A DNA stretch of 64,000 nt, from positions 744,001 through 808,000 of the forward strand of contig SADC01001184.1 in the NCBI GenBank assembly GCA_004194705.1. Direction: 5' to 3'. The stretch is from Ditylenchus dipsaci (taxonomy: Eukaryota; Nematoda; Chromadorea; Rhabditida; Anguinidae). Under the pieces are notes generated by a model, which searched no databases, was not told the DNA's origin, and worked only from the letters and a program-made list of their open reading frames with translations. The translations under genes and the position numbers were made by a program. Positions 21,632 to 33,556 of the stretch are shown in pieces. Every line of letters begins with the position of its first letter. Positions within the stretch are counted from its first letter, which is position 1.

Positions 21632-23224
21632 ATGGTCGACATGGAAGTTTCTATATCGATGAGCATTGCCATAATTACCGCTATTCTGGTCACTTGGTAT
21701 TTCTTGTTTTTATTTTCACTAAATCCACTTTACAAATTTAGCCTTTCAGCGGTTGCTGGTACATAAACAAATTTTCTAGCAAAACTAATCTTCTCGCAAA
21801 AAATTTTAGGCTACTTTTTGGAGTTCAAAACGATTTTGCAGTTGAAAAGGTTTAACGGTCATGTAAGTTGCTTTACAAACAATTATCAGATTTTATAACT
21901 TTTTAAACTTTTAGATTCAGCTTATCGGAGACAGGTACACTTTTTATCAGTGAATTTTTGCGACAATCATGCTCTATTTGACATCTCATGGCGCTTTATT
22001 TGATTATACTACTCACTAAAAATGATAATCTCCTCTTAGGAACAGAAAAAAGTACAAGAAGTTTAAAAACCGTGATGACGGCATGCAACAATTACACATT
22101 ATAACATAGCTAACAGGATGATGCGAGAATGACGAAAGTTGTTATTAGTCTTAATCTTGAATTATGTCACTCTGGAATGATTTTTCGGGCATAATTTAAT
22201 CTCACGCCAAATTTAATCTCAAAGTTCAATGATCCGCGAGATTCTGAATGGTCAACGCACGACATATTTTTATTACAGACCTGGCTTTCTTTAATTTTAA
22301 AAAAATTCATAGCGAAGTTTTGACTTTTATCATAACTAGGAAATCTGCGAAATAAATAAACAATAAACAACAAATTATAGATTGCACATTAGTCGTGCGT
22401 AAATTTTTTCACATTAGTGTTTTGCTGTGATTTTTAGGCTTGCCGAGCGACAGCTTTCCGATGAATTTCTGAGCAAGATAGCTGCACTTAACAACTCTTC
22501 GCTAGATGGTCTAAAAGCCGAACGCGAAGGTACGCTATATAAGTGTCTCTAAGGCGGCTGGTTTAGCCCAGTAGCCTTATTTATGCTTAAAAATACAAAA
22601 TAATAGCATTTTAAAGCGATTTTCGCTACTTTCAACCCCGAATCCTGACTTTAGACAACTTTGATTTTGGAACCCTGTCTGATATCCAATTGTTTGCTAA
22701 GCAATTCCTGTGGTTTTAGATTGTGCTCGTCTATGGTGTAACTTTGAAGGTATTATCGAAACTGTTTTGCTGTGTTCTTTCGGAAGGAGACGTAATTTAG
22801 TCAAGTCTGAAAGAATCCGTGCTCCAGTAAATGTGTTCACTCATGCAAGCGCGGCCGATCCCGACTACTCCACTCTGAGAATGGCACCTGATAATGCATT
22901 TGAGAGTGTGTCTGAATAATCTGAACCTATTAGTTGCGCTATTACTAAGATTTTAGAAAAAGAAAAGGTAGAAGATAAGAAAGCACAACCATCGGATGAG
23001 GGTACGGCTTTTTATTTAGAGCTCTTTGCAGTTTGATGATTCCTTTTTAAGGGCAAAATAAAAACACTCAAGAAGATCAGAAGCTCAAATCTCAGTTCGA
23101 TGACATTGGTGGTATGAGCCTGTAAATGGTATGTTAATCTGTTATTTTCTCTAAACAATATGTTTTGTTTGCAGTTGAACAAGTGGTGATTACCCCGAAG
23201 AAGTCTGAAGATAAACAAAAGTAG
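21632..23224 (+). CDS. Unrecognised small single-pass membrane protein gene
   Basis: Nine exons agree in phase: 21632-21696, 21810-21849, 21915-21934, 22438-22529, 22720-22749, 22801-22905, 22957-23001, 23052-23111, 23175-23224, giving about 168 residues. An ATTCAG acceptor-like signal stands 8 bp before the ATG, as for a trans-spliced 5' end. Residues about 6-26 are a hydrophobic segment (S-I-A-I-I-T-A-I-L-V-T-W-L-L-F), so an N-terminal membrane anchor is likely. The rest is hydrophilic, with an A-E-R-Q-L-S-D-E-F-L helical stretch, a D-P-D-Y-S-T-L motif and a charged K/E/D/Q tail ending K-S-E-D-K-Q-K. An alternative exon at 22040-22109 would end the protein early at about 64 residues. I do not recognise the family. 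Confidence 0.65.
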
Positions 23225-23339
23225 CTTTTCTGTCTCTTAGGTGCTTCCTTCTTCTACAAAGGTTTTTTCAGCAAATTGTCGGTGAAAACTTCTTGAAGCT
23301 CAAGAAGTAATCTGCCTGGCTTGATATGCTAATCATTCC

Positions 23340-23345
23340 AATAAA
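23340..23345 (+). promoter_or_regulatory. AATAAA polyadenylation signal
   Basis: AATAAA about 115 bp after the stop codon of the small membrane-protein gene. Confidence 0.6.
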
Positions 23346-23802
23346 TTTAGTTTTCTATTGTACAGGGTTGCTAATTGATGTCATTGCGTGTATATTTCAA
23401 TTCATTAAAGGTGGACTGTACGCTTAGTAAAGATTATGGAGTTAAGCTGTCGTAGGAGCCAACTGACTTTAATTAGTGTAAAAATGAAGCAAACCTTGCT
23501 TCACTCCTAGTGTCACTCTGGTATAGTAGCCAAGTCTTTCAAAAAGGGAACGGCGTGCCGTTGGCCGACCATGTGTTTTTCGTAGTATATTTTCTGAGTT
23601 TTTGTGGGTGTCAGGATGATTGACCGCTTTCCGCTATCGGCCGTGATCCGTCTGGTCAAGGCCGGCCCCGTCCAGCCGGGCCCGGAGACGGCGCGGTCAC
23701 TATGGCCCTGGGAGACTACTGAAACACGCCCTCTCATGCATCCCCATTAAAAGTTTTAATTTGGATAAAAAATTAAACGCACTTATCCGCCTACCATCCT
23801 TC

Positions 23803-24367
23803 GGCTAAGGTTTACAATACCCCCAGCACTCAGGTTTACCTGACCCCCAGCACTCAGGTTTACCTGACCCCCAGCACTCAGGTTTACTTGACCCCAGCAC
23901 TCAGATTGGTAGGAAAGGGACAAAATTTGAAAATGATATCCGATAACCCATAAGTACCCAATTATTTATTATCTCAAGCAAAATACACACACAAGCGATG
24001 AACTTAATCGATATGTTTCATTTGCGAAAATTTGTTTCGCTTATACACAGCAATGGATTTGTCATGAAAGCGAACAGTACAAAAATCTTTGAGCCATTTC
24101 CTCCCCTTCAGTGAGAGACATGATGACAGCGGGATACATTTATCCCCAGCACTCAGGTTTACCTGACCCCAGCACTTAGGTTTACCTGACCCCCAGCACT
24201 CAGGTTTACCTGACCCCCAGCACTTTGAATTGGTGTGGTTGAACCTGCGTGCTGGGGGTCAGGTAAAGCTGAGTGCTGGGGGTCAGGTAAACCTGAGTGC
24301 TGGGGTCAGGTAAACCTGAATGCTGGGGTCAAGTAAACCTGAGTGCTGGGGTATTGTAAACCTGCTC
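23803..24367. mobile_element. Tandem-word element, word CCCCAGCACTCAGGTTTACC
   Basis: Left array 23820-23905, middle array 24142-24225, and complement array 24243-24355. Outer ends GGCTAAGGTTTACAATACC and, complemented, GAGCAGGTTTACAATACC. The flanks share CCATCCTTC (23794-23802, 24368-24376), an 8-9 bp target duplication. The centre (23905-24140) has no ORF. Confidence 0.8.
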
Positions 24368-24664
24368 CCATCCTTCACAGCCAAATTGTTGTAAAGTTAC
24401 CCAAAAACACGTTTTAAGTTACTTCTTCTCTGCTCAATACAATACAAGAAACATTTTTGGACAGTTTCCGATAAAAAAATTAAAACTTTTTCAAAAAAAT
24501 ATTGACTTTAACTTATGAAGTCAAGGCCAGATGGTCTGTTTAGGTAATTTTCATCACATTTTTGACTCAACTTTGATCAGATATAACAAAAAGTGATATG
24601 TTTCGAATATTTGTTACCATTGAGGGCTAAGAAGAAGTGGCATGAAAATGTATATGATGATGTA

Positions 24665-24985
24665 TATATCCGAGCCAGAGCATGGGGCGGGCCGGGGCAT
24701 GAAAAAAAAATCCGGGGCGAGGGCTGAATTTGATGCTGAGGCGGGTATGGGGGCGCTCGGCTTTTTTAAATTTCTCTTTAACCCTTGCAAGATGGTTTCA
24801 ATTTTTAAATTTTAATCAAATTGACCTCAGAAATCGCGTAAAAGCAAAATGGGGGCTTTAAAAAATCTTTGGAGCAGCCACATGATCCGGTGCGCACTGC
24901 CCCGAGCCGGAGCATGGGGCGGTGCCGGGGCGATAATCTGGAAAACCGTGGGGCGTGGGGCGGTGCTGGGGCGAAAATTGCCTGC
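24665..24985. repeat. GC-rich GAGCATGGGGCGG repeat
   Basis: CCGAGCC(A/G)GAGCATGGGGCGG occurs at about 24670 and 24901, each followed by GCCGGGGC; GTGGGGCGGTGCTGGGGCG follows at 24955. A short inverted or direct repeat of high GC content unlike its surroundings. No gene seen. Confidence 0.5.
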
Positions 24986-25629
24986 TTACGCATCACTGGT
25001 GGAAACGGGTTCAATTGAGATGTGGGCGTAGGATTCAATTGAAATATGGGGGTAGAGTTTAATTTAGATGTGGGGGTCAGGGATGAGAATTTCGGTCTAA
25101 CTAGGCCTATTTTAGGCCTATTTTGAGGCCTAAAATAGGCCTGCAAAATTTGAGTTAGGCCTAGTCCTAACTAGGCCTTTTTCAGGCCTAGCCTAGGCCT
25201 TTTCGGTCTAACTAGGCCTTTTTTAGGCCTATTTTAGGCCTATTTTTGGCGGGAATTTGAAATAATTTTATTTTTCAAAAAAATTTTTTTGTTTTGTGAT
25301 AAGGATAATACTTTTTTCCGGCCCGAATCCACGCTTTTTTCAAATTGTTCGTTGCTCAAGGCTAGGTTATTACGATTGGCACGATTATTTGGACTAATTT
25401 CCGTAGTTCCTCTACTAATTCAACCTGTTTTCTTTTTTACAGTTAATATTCATATGTAATTTTACTTATTCAGGTATTAAAGCAAACCAAAACCAATCAA
25501 TGACTTTGTCACTGTCAGATTCACGGGTTTCCAATTTATTTCTTTTCTTCACTCTAGCGTTGTAATTTGTTGGCAGCCATCCACCGCCACCGGTGGCTAC
25601 CCAAAATTTCCCACCACCACCGGTGGATC

Positions 25630-25797
25630 CAGAGGCGTAGCCAGAAAAATCTGACGGGGGGGGCTAAAGCACCCCGAGAGGTCATTTTCCCTACACCGTT
25701 TTCGAGTTTTATAGTGTTTTTAATTAACAATTTTTTCGAAAAACCTGACGGGGAGGTGGCTATAGCCCCCTCAGCCCCCCCCCCTGGCTACGCCCAT
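25630..25797. mobile_element. MITE with AGAGGCGTAGCCAG ends
   Basis: AGAGGCGTAGCCAG...CTGGCTACGCC with a G-run then TAAAGC on one side and its complement on the other. GTGGATCC occurs on each side, a possible target duplication. A related copy sits at about 8879-9036. Confidence 0.75.
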
Positions 25798-26539
25798 GGG
25801 TGGATCCACCGGTGGATTTACCACACTGAACACAGCATATGCAAATAATGAGATTTTGGAATTTTCTAACCACGGGCTAGATTTTCTCACCAATTGATCA
25901 TCAAGCGCGATTTGTGGGGTATTCTCTTGCTCATTTTGTTCTTGTTTTCTAGTACCCTTAAATAAGAGGAGTTTAATTGAATGAGTGGTCTATAATCAAT
26001 TCCATTAGAGATAATTTGAATTTTTCACTGCAGTTAAATACTTTAGTTCACATGACCATATACACATAATCAGCTTTCTTGAAAGCTGTATGAAGCAAAA
26101 GTGTAATTTGAACGAGACATTTACCTGACTAAGAGACCTGAAAGGGGCATGGCATCGCCTTGTTAGAAAAGCAATAAAGTCGAAATAGTGCAGGGGTCGT
26201 AACTGAAGAGTACATTATGAAGCGTGTAAATTATAGGGAGAGAATACTCTTTTTGAATCATCACAGCCAATAGTTGATCGGTTGCCAGGCAAAATTTGAC
26301 AATTTTCCGGTGCCGGTGTCCAGAGCCGTTTTGTATATGGTTGGTGTTAGCACTTAGCGCTAGTACCCACCGTCAGAATCTCGCCATATGGGACATTGAC
26401 ACCGGCATCAAAATTTTCTTTTCAGCTACTGACGTATTTACTCATTTGGCGCCGGTGCCCACACTCAGCGCAAATTTTCCGCGAATCTTGAGCCAGTGTC
26501 CAGTACTTTCCACGGAGTCTATATACCCTCAGAATGGTT

Positions 26540-27010
26540 AGGGTTACTGTCTGACACAATATCCAGGTCCATTATACCTCCCGGTAGAGGCCCTGATCGA
26601 GCCGGCAAGCTGAGCCTTTCCGTAATTACGGCACATAGCAGCTAGTTCATGTTTTTAAGCAGATTATAACATCCAGTGTACATCCCGTGTAACATCTAGA
26701 TAGTTGGTGTATCTTTTTGGGGCTTAATCCAGTCCAGTTGATTAGGGCACTCTCCAGGCAGGACAGGTACCCTCCATGCGGTTAGAAAAACTTCCAGGCA
26801 GTTAGAGTATGTTTTACCACTTGGGTATCCTCCAGGTGAATGAAGTAGCGCTGATCAGTTTACGATGCTTCTAGGCAGTTTAGGTACTCTACAGATGATT
26901 GGTGTACCCTCTGTATAGATAGGTCACCCTAAAAGAACTTAAGTTATATTGTAGGCAGTTATAAACCTTCAGGTGGTTGGTGTATCCTTCAGGTGGATAG
27001 AGCACATCTT
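26540..27010. repeat. Degenerate ~25-35 bp minisatellite
   Basis: Loosely repeated phrases of the type CTCCAGGCAGTTAGGGTAC (for example at 26750, 26795, 26825, 26870, 26945 and 26985), often with GTTGGTGTA. The repeats are strongly diverged, so an old array. No exon seen. Confidence 0.55.
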
Positions 27011-28031
27011 GGTACCAAAAACTAAAGGTGCTAATTCAAAATTTAATTTTTTAATTTTTCTGTCTAGCAAAAATTATTATTTACATAGCTCGCTGGGGTG
27101 TGGGAGTATGGTTTCGCACTTTCGAGAAGGGCACATCTCCAGACAATTGTGCGTCAAACATTAAATAAAAAAAATTAGCCCTAAGGCCACTTATGCTGCG
27201 AACAAACTTTGTAGTCAAAAACCTGACGGGCATAGTCCAAATACTATATAGACATATTGACTGTAAAAAAGAAAACAGGTTGAATTAGTAGAGGAACTAC
27301 GGAAATTAGTCCAAATAATCATGCCAATCGTAATAACCTAGCCTTGAGCAACGAACAATTTGAAAAAAGCGTGGATTTGGGCCGGAAAAAAATATTATCC
27401 TTATCACAAAGCACAAAAAAATTCTTTGAAAAATAAAATTATTTCAAATTCCCGCCAAAAAATAGGCCTAAAAAAGGCCTAAAATAGGCCTAGTTAGACC
27501 GAAAAGGCCTAGGCCTAAAAAAGGCCTAGTTAGGACTAGGCCTAACTCAAATTTTGCAGGCCTATTTTGGGAATCCCAGCTATTAAGGAAAAAGGCCTAG
27601 TTAGACCGAAGTTCTCATCCCTGGTGGGGGTACAGTTCAAGTGCTCTTTTTTTCGAGAAACATGTTTGAACTTGAACCCAACATACGCTGGCCTACCCTT
27701 GACCAAGCCTTAAAATGTAAATACAATTAAAAATGACTCTCAATCTTCTAAAAAGACCATCCGACCTTCATGGGTTGAAGTCAAATTTTTATGAATTTTT
27801 TTTATTTTTTCAATCGGAAACTGTTCAGAAATGTTTCATATAAGGTGTTAACCAGGAAAAGTAGCTTATAACGTGTCTTCGGCTTATTTATCCAAAGTTG
27901 GTGATTGGGGAGAGGGTAACCGTGACAAGCACTAAACTAAAATTGTAGTTTTTATCGCAGTAAGCTTAATGGCCATGCCCAAGCAAAAACGCTTAATAAG
28001 GTGAATGCTTTTCTAAAATAAGTTTTCAATT

Positions 28032-28037
28032 TTTATT
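28032..28037 (-). promoter_or_regulatory. AATAAA polyadenylation signal (minus strand)
   Basis: TTTATT on the plus strand, AATAAA on the minus strand, about 50 bp past the stop codon of the Fcf2-type gene. Confidence 0.6.
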
Positions 28038-28088
28038 CGTAATTAACAACAACAATAACAGCTTGAATTGAAAAAAAACACTTCAATT

Positions 28089-29349
28089 TCACTTCTTGGT
28101 CCCTTGCTTCTTGCGCTGGCTCCGTTTCGAAATAAATCCTCGTTTCTGGAAAGCACCTCGTCTCGTAAGAGCTTTGGTTTTCATTATCTCTTCGTATCGG
28201 CGTCGGTTCTTAGCAATCAATTCGTGGTCATTCATCAATTCTTCAGCAATTGTTCTTTTACGCTCCTTCTTGGTCATTCGAGATGAGTAGTAGTCTGCTT
28301 TGCCCTCCACAATCTTTCCGACCTTAATTAATATGACTTATTTTAATTAATTATTGTATAAAAAATGTATAAATACACCTCAAAGTATTTTGGCAACACA
28401 TCCCTATCAGCTCTTCGGTAGTGTGTCTTGGGATCTATAAAACTGGTAAAATACGCAAACATTCTTTTTTATTGAGAACCGACCTAAGGCATCACGCATC
28501 TGAATAAGCTCCAAATCATGGCGTCGCTCATCTGTCAACTCCGTAGCTGGCATGTCTGACCATCCTTTACCTTTAGTGCGCTCTCTTTCAATCTAAATAT
28601 ATGAAATGAATATGTGCGGCATTAAAAGCAATGGACTAGTGAGTGGTCATACAAAGCTGTTAGCTCAAAATTTTTATAGAAGCTTTTTTACCTTTCTGTC
28701 TCTCTTCAACCGCGTATTTGACTTTCGATTAGCTTCCTCTACTGACAACTTCTCAAAGTCAGGCTTTATTACCGCATTAGCAAGCATCTTAAAAAAAGGA
28801 AGTTGTAAGATGTTTTATACATACCGCATTTGTTCTAATATGTTCTAACGGGGGGTTGAAAAATAGAAGGGAATGCTCTTCTATTAGAATAAATACGGTA
28901 ACTAAATTTTAATGATATAAAACTCAATCGAAAATTTTGATCATAATAAAACGTCACAAAACAAACAAAAAATAGTTGTAAAAATACCTTGGCGACTTCT
29001 GATTTCGCGTCGATTTTTTGATTGCACCATAGTAGATCTCGTTCAGACGTTTTTGTCGGAATTTCCAAATTCTTGGCTCTTGCGGCGTCGAAGCTGTCTC
29101 CACCGGCTGCATCCAGGAAAAACAATTGATCCTCACATGGATTCTCCTAAGTTGCAAAATAGGTGGGTTATTTCAACAAAAAAATACCTCAGTATTTTTA
29201 GGTCGACAACGAAAGCTGATTTTCAGGATAGGCTTTATTTTCTTGTGTCCTGTCTTCGCCCTAGCTTTGCTCTCTGAGTCTGAAGAAGAACCATCGGAAG
29301 AGGAGCTTACATCTGCAATTGAATGTATCTTTCGAACTGAAGACGACAT
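28089..29349 (-). CDS. Fcf2/DNTTIP2-type pre-rRNA processing factor
   Basis: Fcf2 is an SSU-processome factor needed for early 18S pre-rRNA cleavage in the nucleolus. Six minus-strand exons with agreeing phases: 29349-29188, 29146-28988, 28787-28692, 28592-28484, 28434-28379, 28322-28089, about 271 residues. The N-terminus is Ser/Asp/Glu-rich. The Fcf2 domain fills the C-terminal half: G-K-G-W-S-D-M-P-A-T-E-L-T, then R-R-H-D-L-E-L-I-Q-M-R-D-A-L-D, D-P-K-T-H-Y-R-R, then V-G-K-I-V-E-G-K-A-D-Y-Y-S-S-R-M-T-K-K-E-R. The tail is Lys/Arg-rich, as expected for nucleolar proteins. No frameshift is needed. Intron 2 contains a 79 bp TACCG-family element. Confidence 0.95.
28822..28900. mobile_element. 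79 bp TACCGTATTT-family mini-element
   Basis: TACCGCATTTGTTCTAATAT on the left and ATTAGAATAAATACGGTA on the right, with GGGTTGAAAAATAGAAGGG between them as in larger copies. It sits in intron 2 of the Fcf2-type gene. Probably an internally deleted copy. Confidence 0.65.
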
Positions 29350-29449
29350 TTTCTAAAATAGAAGCATTGAAAATATGTGCACAAATTATTGAGAAGAAAG
29401 AAAAGTAAAGTGATGTGATTCGGATTCGAACGATACTATGCAATAGGAA

Positions 29450-30943
29450 ACAATTATTAAATTCATTATTGCATTGTACAAGAAATTAAAGTTTATGATG
29501 ACAAATATACTAAGGGGTAGGACAATAGAATTAAGCTCCCAAGTTTAGAATTCGGCTCATATTTGCTTCTTTTTTACAATAATTAAAGTCAGTTGGCTCC
29601 TATGACATCTTAACTCCATCTTAACCTTAGATAAAACCTCATTTTGATAAAGCAGGAATTATATAATTGATATATTTTAATCAGCTTACACTCAGCCACT
29701 CTAATAAATTTAGCTGGTTTACAAAAAAATTAAGGGAACCGTAATTTAGCTACTTATCAGGTACATCATTTCATTGATAAGATTTGAAAAAGAAGGACTT
29801 ATGAAATACATAAAAGTGTGAAATCTGAATTTATTCTCAGATTAGACAAAATTAATCAACATATATTTTTTTCAAAAACAACCGTCTGTGTTCCTTGGCA
29901 CGCAAATAAAAATTATAATTCCAGTTCTTACTGAGTCGATGGCATTATGCCCATAACATTTTAGTTTTCATGAAAGCAAATACAGTTATGTATTTGAAGT
30001 ATATTTCAAAATATAAAAAAATGATTTTCTGTAATTTCCGACCGCTTCTTTATTAATTTTAATTCCTCGGATTTCGACCAAATTTTTTTACTTTTATCTT
30101 GCAGAGAAAAAAATTTCGGTGAGTTACGAGTGAGGAGGGGGGGGGGTCGCAAGTTGCGGCTCATAACGCGAATATTTTGAACTCTCAGGTTCACATCCAC
30201 TCGTGATAAGCGTGTCTGGTTTGCTTATAAAACCATTCTTAAAAGTCAGTGTTGGCTGTCAAATTTTAAATTCCCCTCGAGACAATAAGCATTTAAATTC
30301 GAATTATGAATTTGACTTTAAATAATTTTGCTCTTGCGAAGAATTTGGAAGACAAGAGTGAATTTATTTTTCCAGGAGTAGTTTCGTGAGCAAACCAGAC
30401 ACGCTGATCACGAATACGGAATTCCTGCCCAAATTATTCATTTCGTGCCATAAATGAGTGTTAGTAGAACAAATGGAGATGGTAACAGACTGTTCAATTT
30501 CTGTTATTTGCCAAATAATTGAACTGTGCTTTAATAATTTTCGACAATTGCCGAGCATTTGTCGCAGGAATTCCGTAATTTCGGGCAGGAATACCGCATT
30601 TTTGGGCAAAGCCAAATTTTGGGCAGGATTTCCGTATTTTTGGGGTCGAAATCCGTAACAACTTCAGCGAATTTGATTCTCCAGAAAGAAAGACCTTTGT
30701 CTCCTGCGTCGAACAACATATCATTTTAGCAATGCACAATGCATAATGGACCTAGAATTGGGCAAAAATAGCACTAAATCATATAAATTTTTTAACGATT
30801 ATGTTTACAAAAGTTGGCGCAACTTCACACTGTCGCCTTTTTTACAATTTTTTTTAGTTATCTGGTGCAGAAATGAACGGGTTTTCAAAATATGCAAACT
30901 AAAAGTTTGAGGCAAAATTAAAAAATTTGTGTAGAGCACTTTT
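29450..30943. other. Intergenic; one GGCAGGAATTCCG word palindrome
   Basis: 29450-30170 shows nothing recognisable. At 30200-30410 there is a foldback pairing GATAAGCGTGTCTGGTTTGC with GCAAACCAGACACGCTGATC. At 30415-30660 a small inverted structure carries the word GGAATTCCTGCCCAAA on the left and several GGGCAGGA(A/T)T(T/A)CCGTATTTTT-like repeats on the right, another word-built repeat pair. The minus-strand ORFs over it are spurious. Confidence 0.5.
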
Positions 30944-31644
30944 GACCCTACTTGGATATACCCCCCCCCCCAATCAACTTTTTTTAAAAGTGTTTCCAAA
31001 CACCTTATATCGACCTAAAATGGCCTCAGAAGTTCAAAAAAGACATTATTTTTAAGTTCTGGTCAATAAAAAATCGAGTTTTGGACACTTTTAAATTTTG
31101 ACTTTTTACCTGTTTTACCATGTTTTGGTCACTGGAGCTGGGCAAAAATAGTCTCTAAATGCATTTTTGTTCAAGAGTCTTGCTCGGAATTATGTCTAAG
31201 GTAAGTGAGTGCGCGCATCTCTAACCAACCAAGCCCCCTGCGCCCCCTTCGGGGGCGCAGTGGGCTTGGTTGCTTGGGTTGAGATGCGCACACCCACATA
31301 CCTTAGACGCAAATCACTCGAAAGGGACTCTGGATGCATGAAAATGTATGCATACCAGAGTTTATTTATGCGGTAGGCCCCAGTCAACAAAACTATGTTC
31401 AACATCTTCCTTTTTGTTAGATATTGGCACCTTTTTGGTCCATTTTAACCCAAATACAGACCTAAATCCCTTTAAAAATGGTCAAAATGAGTGATTTTGG
31501 GTGGTCCCGAAATTCGATTTTTTATTGACCAGAACTCAAAAATAATGCCTTTTTGAACTCCTGAGGCCATTTTAGGTCGATATAGGTGTTTGGAAACACT
31601 TTGAAAAAAGTTGATTGGGGGGGGGGGTATATCCAAGTAGCGCC
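30944..31644. mobile_element. G/C-tract foldback (family D), copy 2
   Basis: Ends of type GGCGCTACTTGGATATACCC plus a C run, core hairpin CCCCCTGCGCC at 31230-31262 and GACTCTGGATGCAT at 31326. The interior is nearly identical to copy 1 over about 500 bp, but the end word differs (ACTTGGATATA instead of ACCGGAGTATA). Confidence 0.8.
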
Positions 31645-33110
31645 GCACTTTTTATGTCGGAAAAATTCATAATTTTTTTACAACATTCAGACTCATTTTT
31701 GTGAAACAAATTCAACTCAATGGTAAAATCTTTTATTATCAAAAGAAAGCCCTGAAATTTCTGCGTCGAATGACATATTATACTCTGAACAAGTATGAAA
31801 AAATATTGTTGAGCGTTTGAAAATATAATATTTCTCATTTTTGGGGGGTCTCCACCACCTGCTTTTTTAAAAAGCATAATCTTCCGTGTAAGACCGACTT
31901 TTTATTATGACAGTTCTCCTCAAACTTGCTCAGAATGAGTTGCTCTAAAAGACAGGCGAAAAAAAATTGTGGTCAAAATTCTGAGGTAACAAGTTGTAGT
32001 TCAAAATTACGGAAAACGAGTTTTAAAAGGCTCATACTGATTTGGTTTGCGAAAAGGCTGAAATATGCCACGAAAAAGATTATTTCTGCCACGAAAAACG
32101 ACATACCACGAAAAAGCGGATATAAGCCACGAAAAAGCGGAAATGTGCCACGAAAAAGCTGAATTGTGCCACGAGAAAAAAAATTTATGCCTTTTTCTGT
32201 CCAAGACCAACCAAATTTTGCAATATTTTGCAAGAATTCAAATTTTTTAATCATGAAATAACTTGGACCCCTCAGAATCCCACCCGGAATGGCCAGAAGC
32301 CCCTGAAAGTTGGTTTTTTGGGGGTTTACTCAAGGGGGAGTAAACTTTTTGCGAAAATTCGATTGAGCGTATCAGAATCCCGGTCCGATCGGCTGAATCA
32401 CTCAGAATTTCAGGTTTATGGTGGTTTTGAGTGGTTCAGGGTGTAATTCTGAGTGATTATACGCTCAATCGAATTTTCGCAAAAAGTTTACTCCCCTTGA
32501 GTAAACCCCAAAAAACCAACTTTCAGGGGCTTCTGGCCGTTCCGGGGTGGGATTCTGAGGGGTCCAAGTTATTTCATGATTAAAAAATTTGAATTCTTGC
32601 AAAATATTGCAAAATTTGGTTGGTCTTGGACAGAAAAAGGCATAAATTTTTTTTTTCGTGGCACAATTCAGCTTTTTCGTGGTACATTTCAGCTTTTTCG
32701 TGGCACATTTCTGCTTTTTCGTGGTATGTCGTTTTTCGGGCTGTACCCCGAAATTTAAGCGGCGATTTGCTAAGTGGTCGATTTGCTAAGCGGTCGTTTT
32801 GCTAAGAAAAAAAATTAAAGCGCGAATTCGCTAAGAATTCACAATTTAAGCGCCAATTTGCTAAATGGTCGTTTTGCTAAGAATTTTTTTGCTAAGTAGT
32901 TGTTTTGATAAAGATCTTGTTTGTTAAGCTACCTACTTCTTCAGTTCGGTTCAATTTCGGGTACAGACCTTAAAACCCAAACGATTCAATCTAAAATAAT
33001 GTTCTAAAAATGGTTTTAATTGAATCGGGGTCTCCTACTCTGGACTGATTGCACTCAGAGGGATTCGAACCAGTAACTTTGGTGATGAGTATATGGACCT
33101 CTTCGCCAAG

Positions 33111-33556
33111 TAAACACTCAAAATTACGATAAAAAAGGTATGCACCCAGGTGGATGCGAACCAGCATCCTCGGCGGTGGCTATCCAAGTGGTCGTCCACT
33201 TGAATTTTTTTTTACATTTTCGGGTTCCAAAACAATTTTTCTGCACTAATTTGAGCATTCTAAAAATGGTTTGACAGTGGTAAAATCACGTTTTATCGAG
33301 AGATTTCTGAGTTATGGTAAATTCTTGATTTTGATAAATCAAGAGTTCACAATAACTCAGAAATCTCTCGATAAAACGTGATTTTACCACTGTCAAACCA
33401 TCTTTAGAATGCTCGAATTAGTGCAGAAAAATTGATTTGGAAACCGAAAACGTAAAAAAAAATTTTTGATCCAAGTGGACGACCACTTGGATAGCCACCG
33501 CCGAGGATGCTGGTTCGAATCCACCTGGGTGCACACTTTATTTTTTACCATAATTT
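33111..33556. mobile_element. GACCACTTGG foldback (family F), copy 3
   Basis: Outer motifs GGTGGATGCGAACCAGCATC and GGTTCGAATCCACCTGGGTG, inner CCAAGTGGTCGTCCACTTG and arms with TTTGACAGTGGTAAAATCAC. Immediately to its left, 33060-33110 holds another tRNA-like B box (GGATTCGAACCAGTAAC). Confidence 0.75.

Larger units (their letters stand above)
25078..27623. mobile_element. hAT-like non-autonomous element with TAGGCCT arrays
   Basis: Ends CAGGGATGAGAA...TTCTCATCCCTG with the exact 8 bp GTGGGGGT on both sides (25070-25077, 27624-27631). CAGGG ends and 8 bp duplications are characteristic of the hAT superfamily. Just inside both ends lie tandem arrays of CTAACTAGGCCTATTTTAGG-type words (25095-25250; complement 27455-27605). 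Arms extend to about 25440 and 27265. No transposase in the interior; a nested element at 25630-25797 and a degenerate minisatellite at 26540-27010 fill part of it. Confidence 0.85.
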
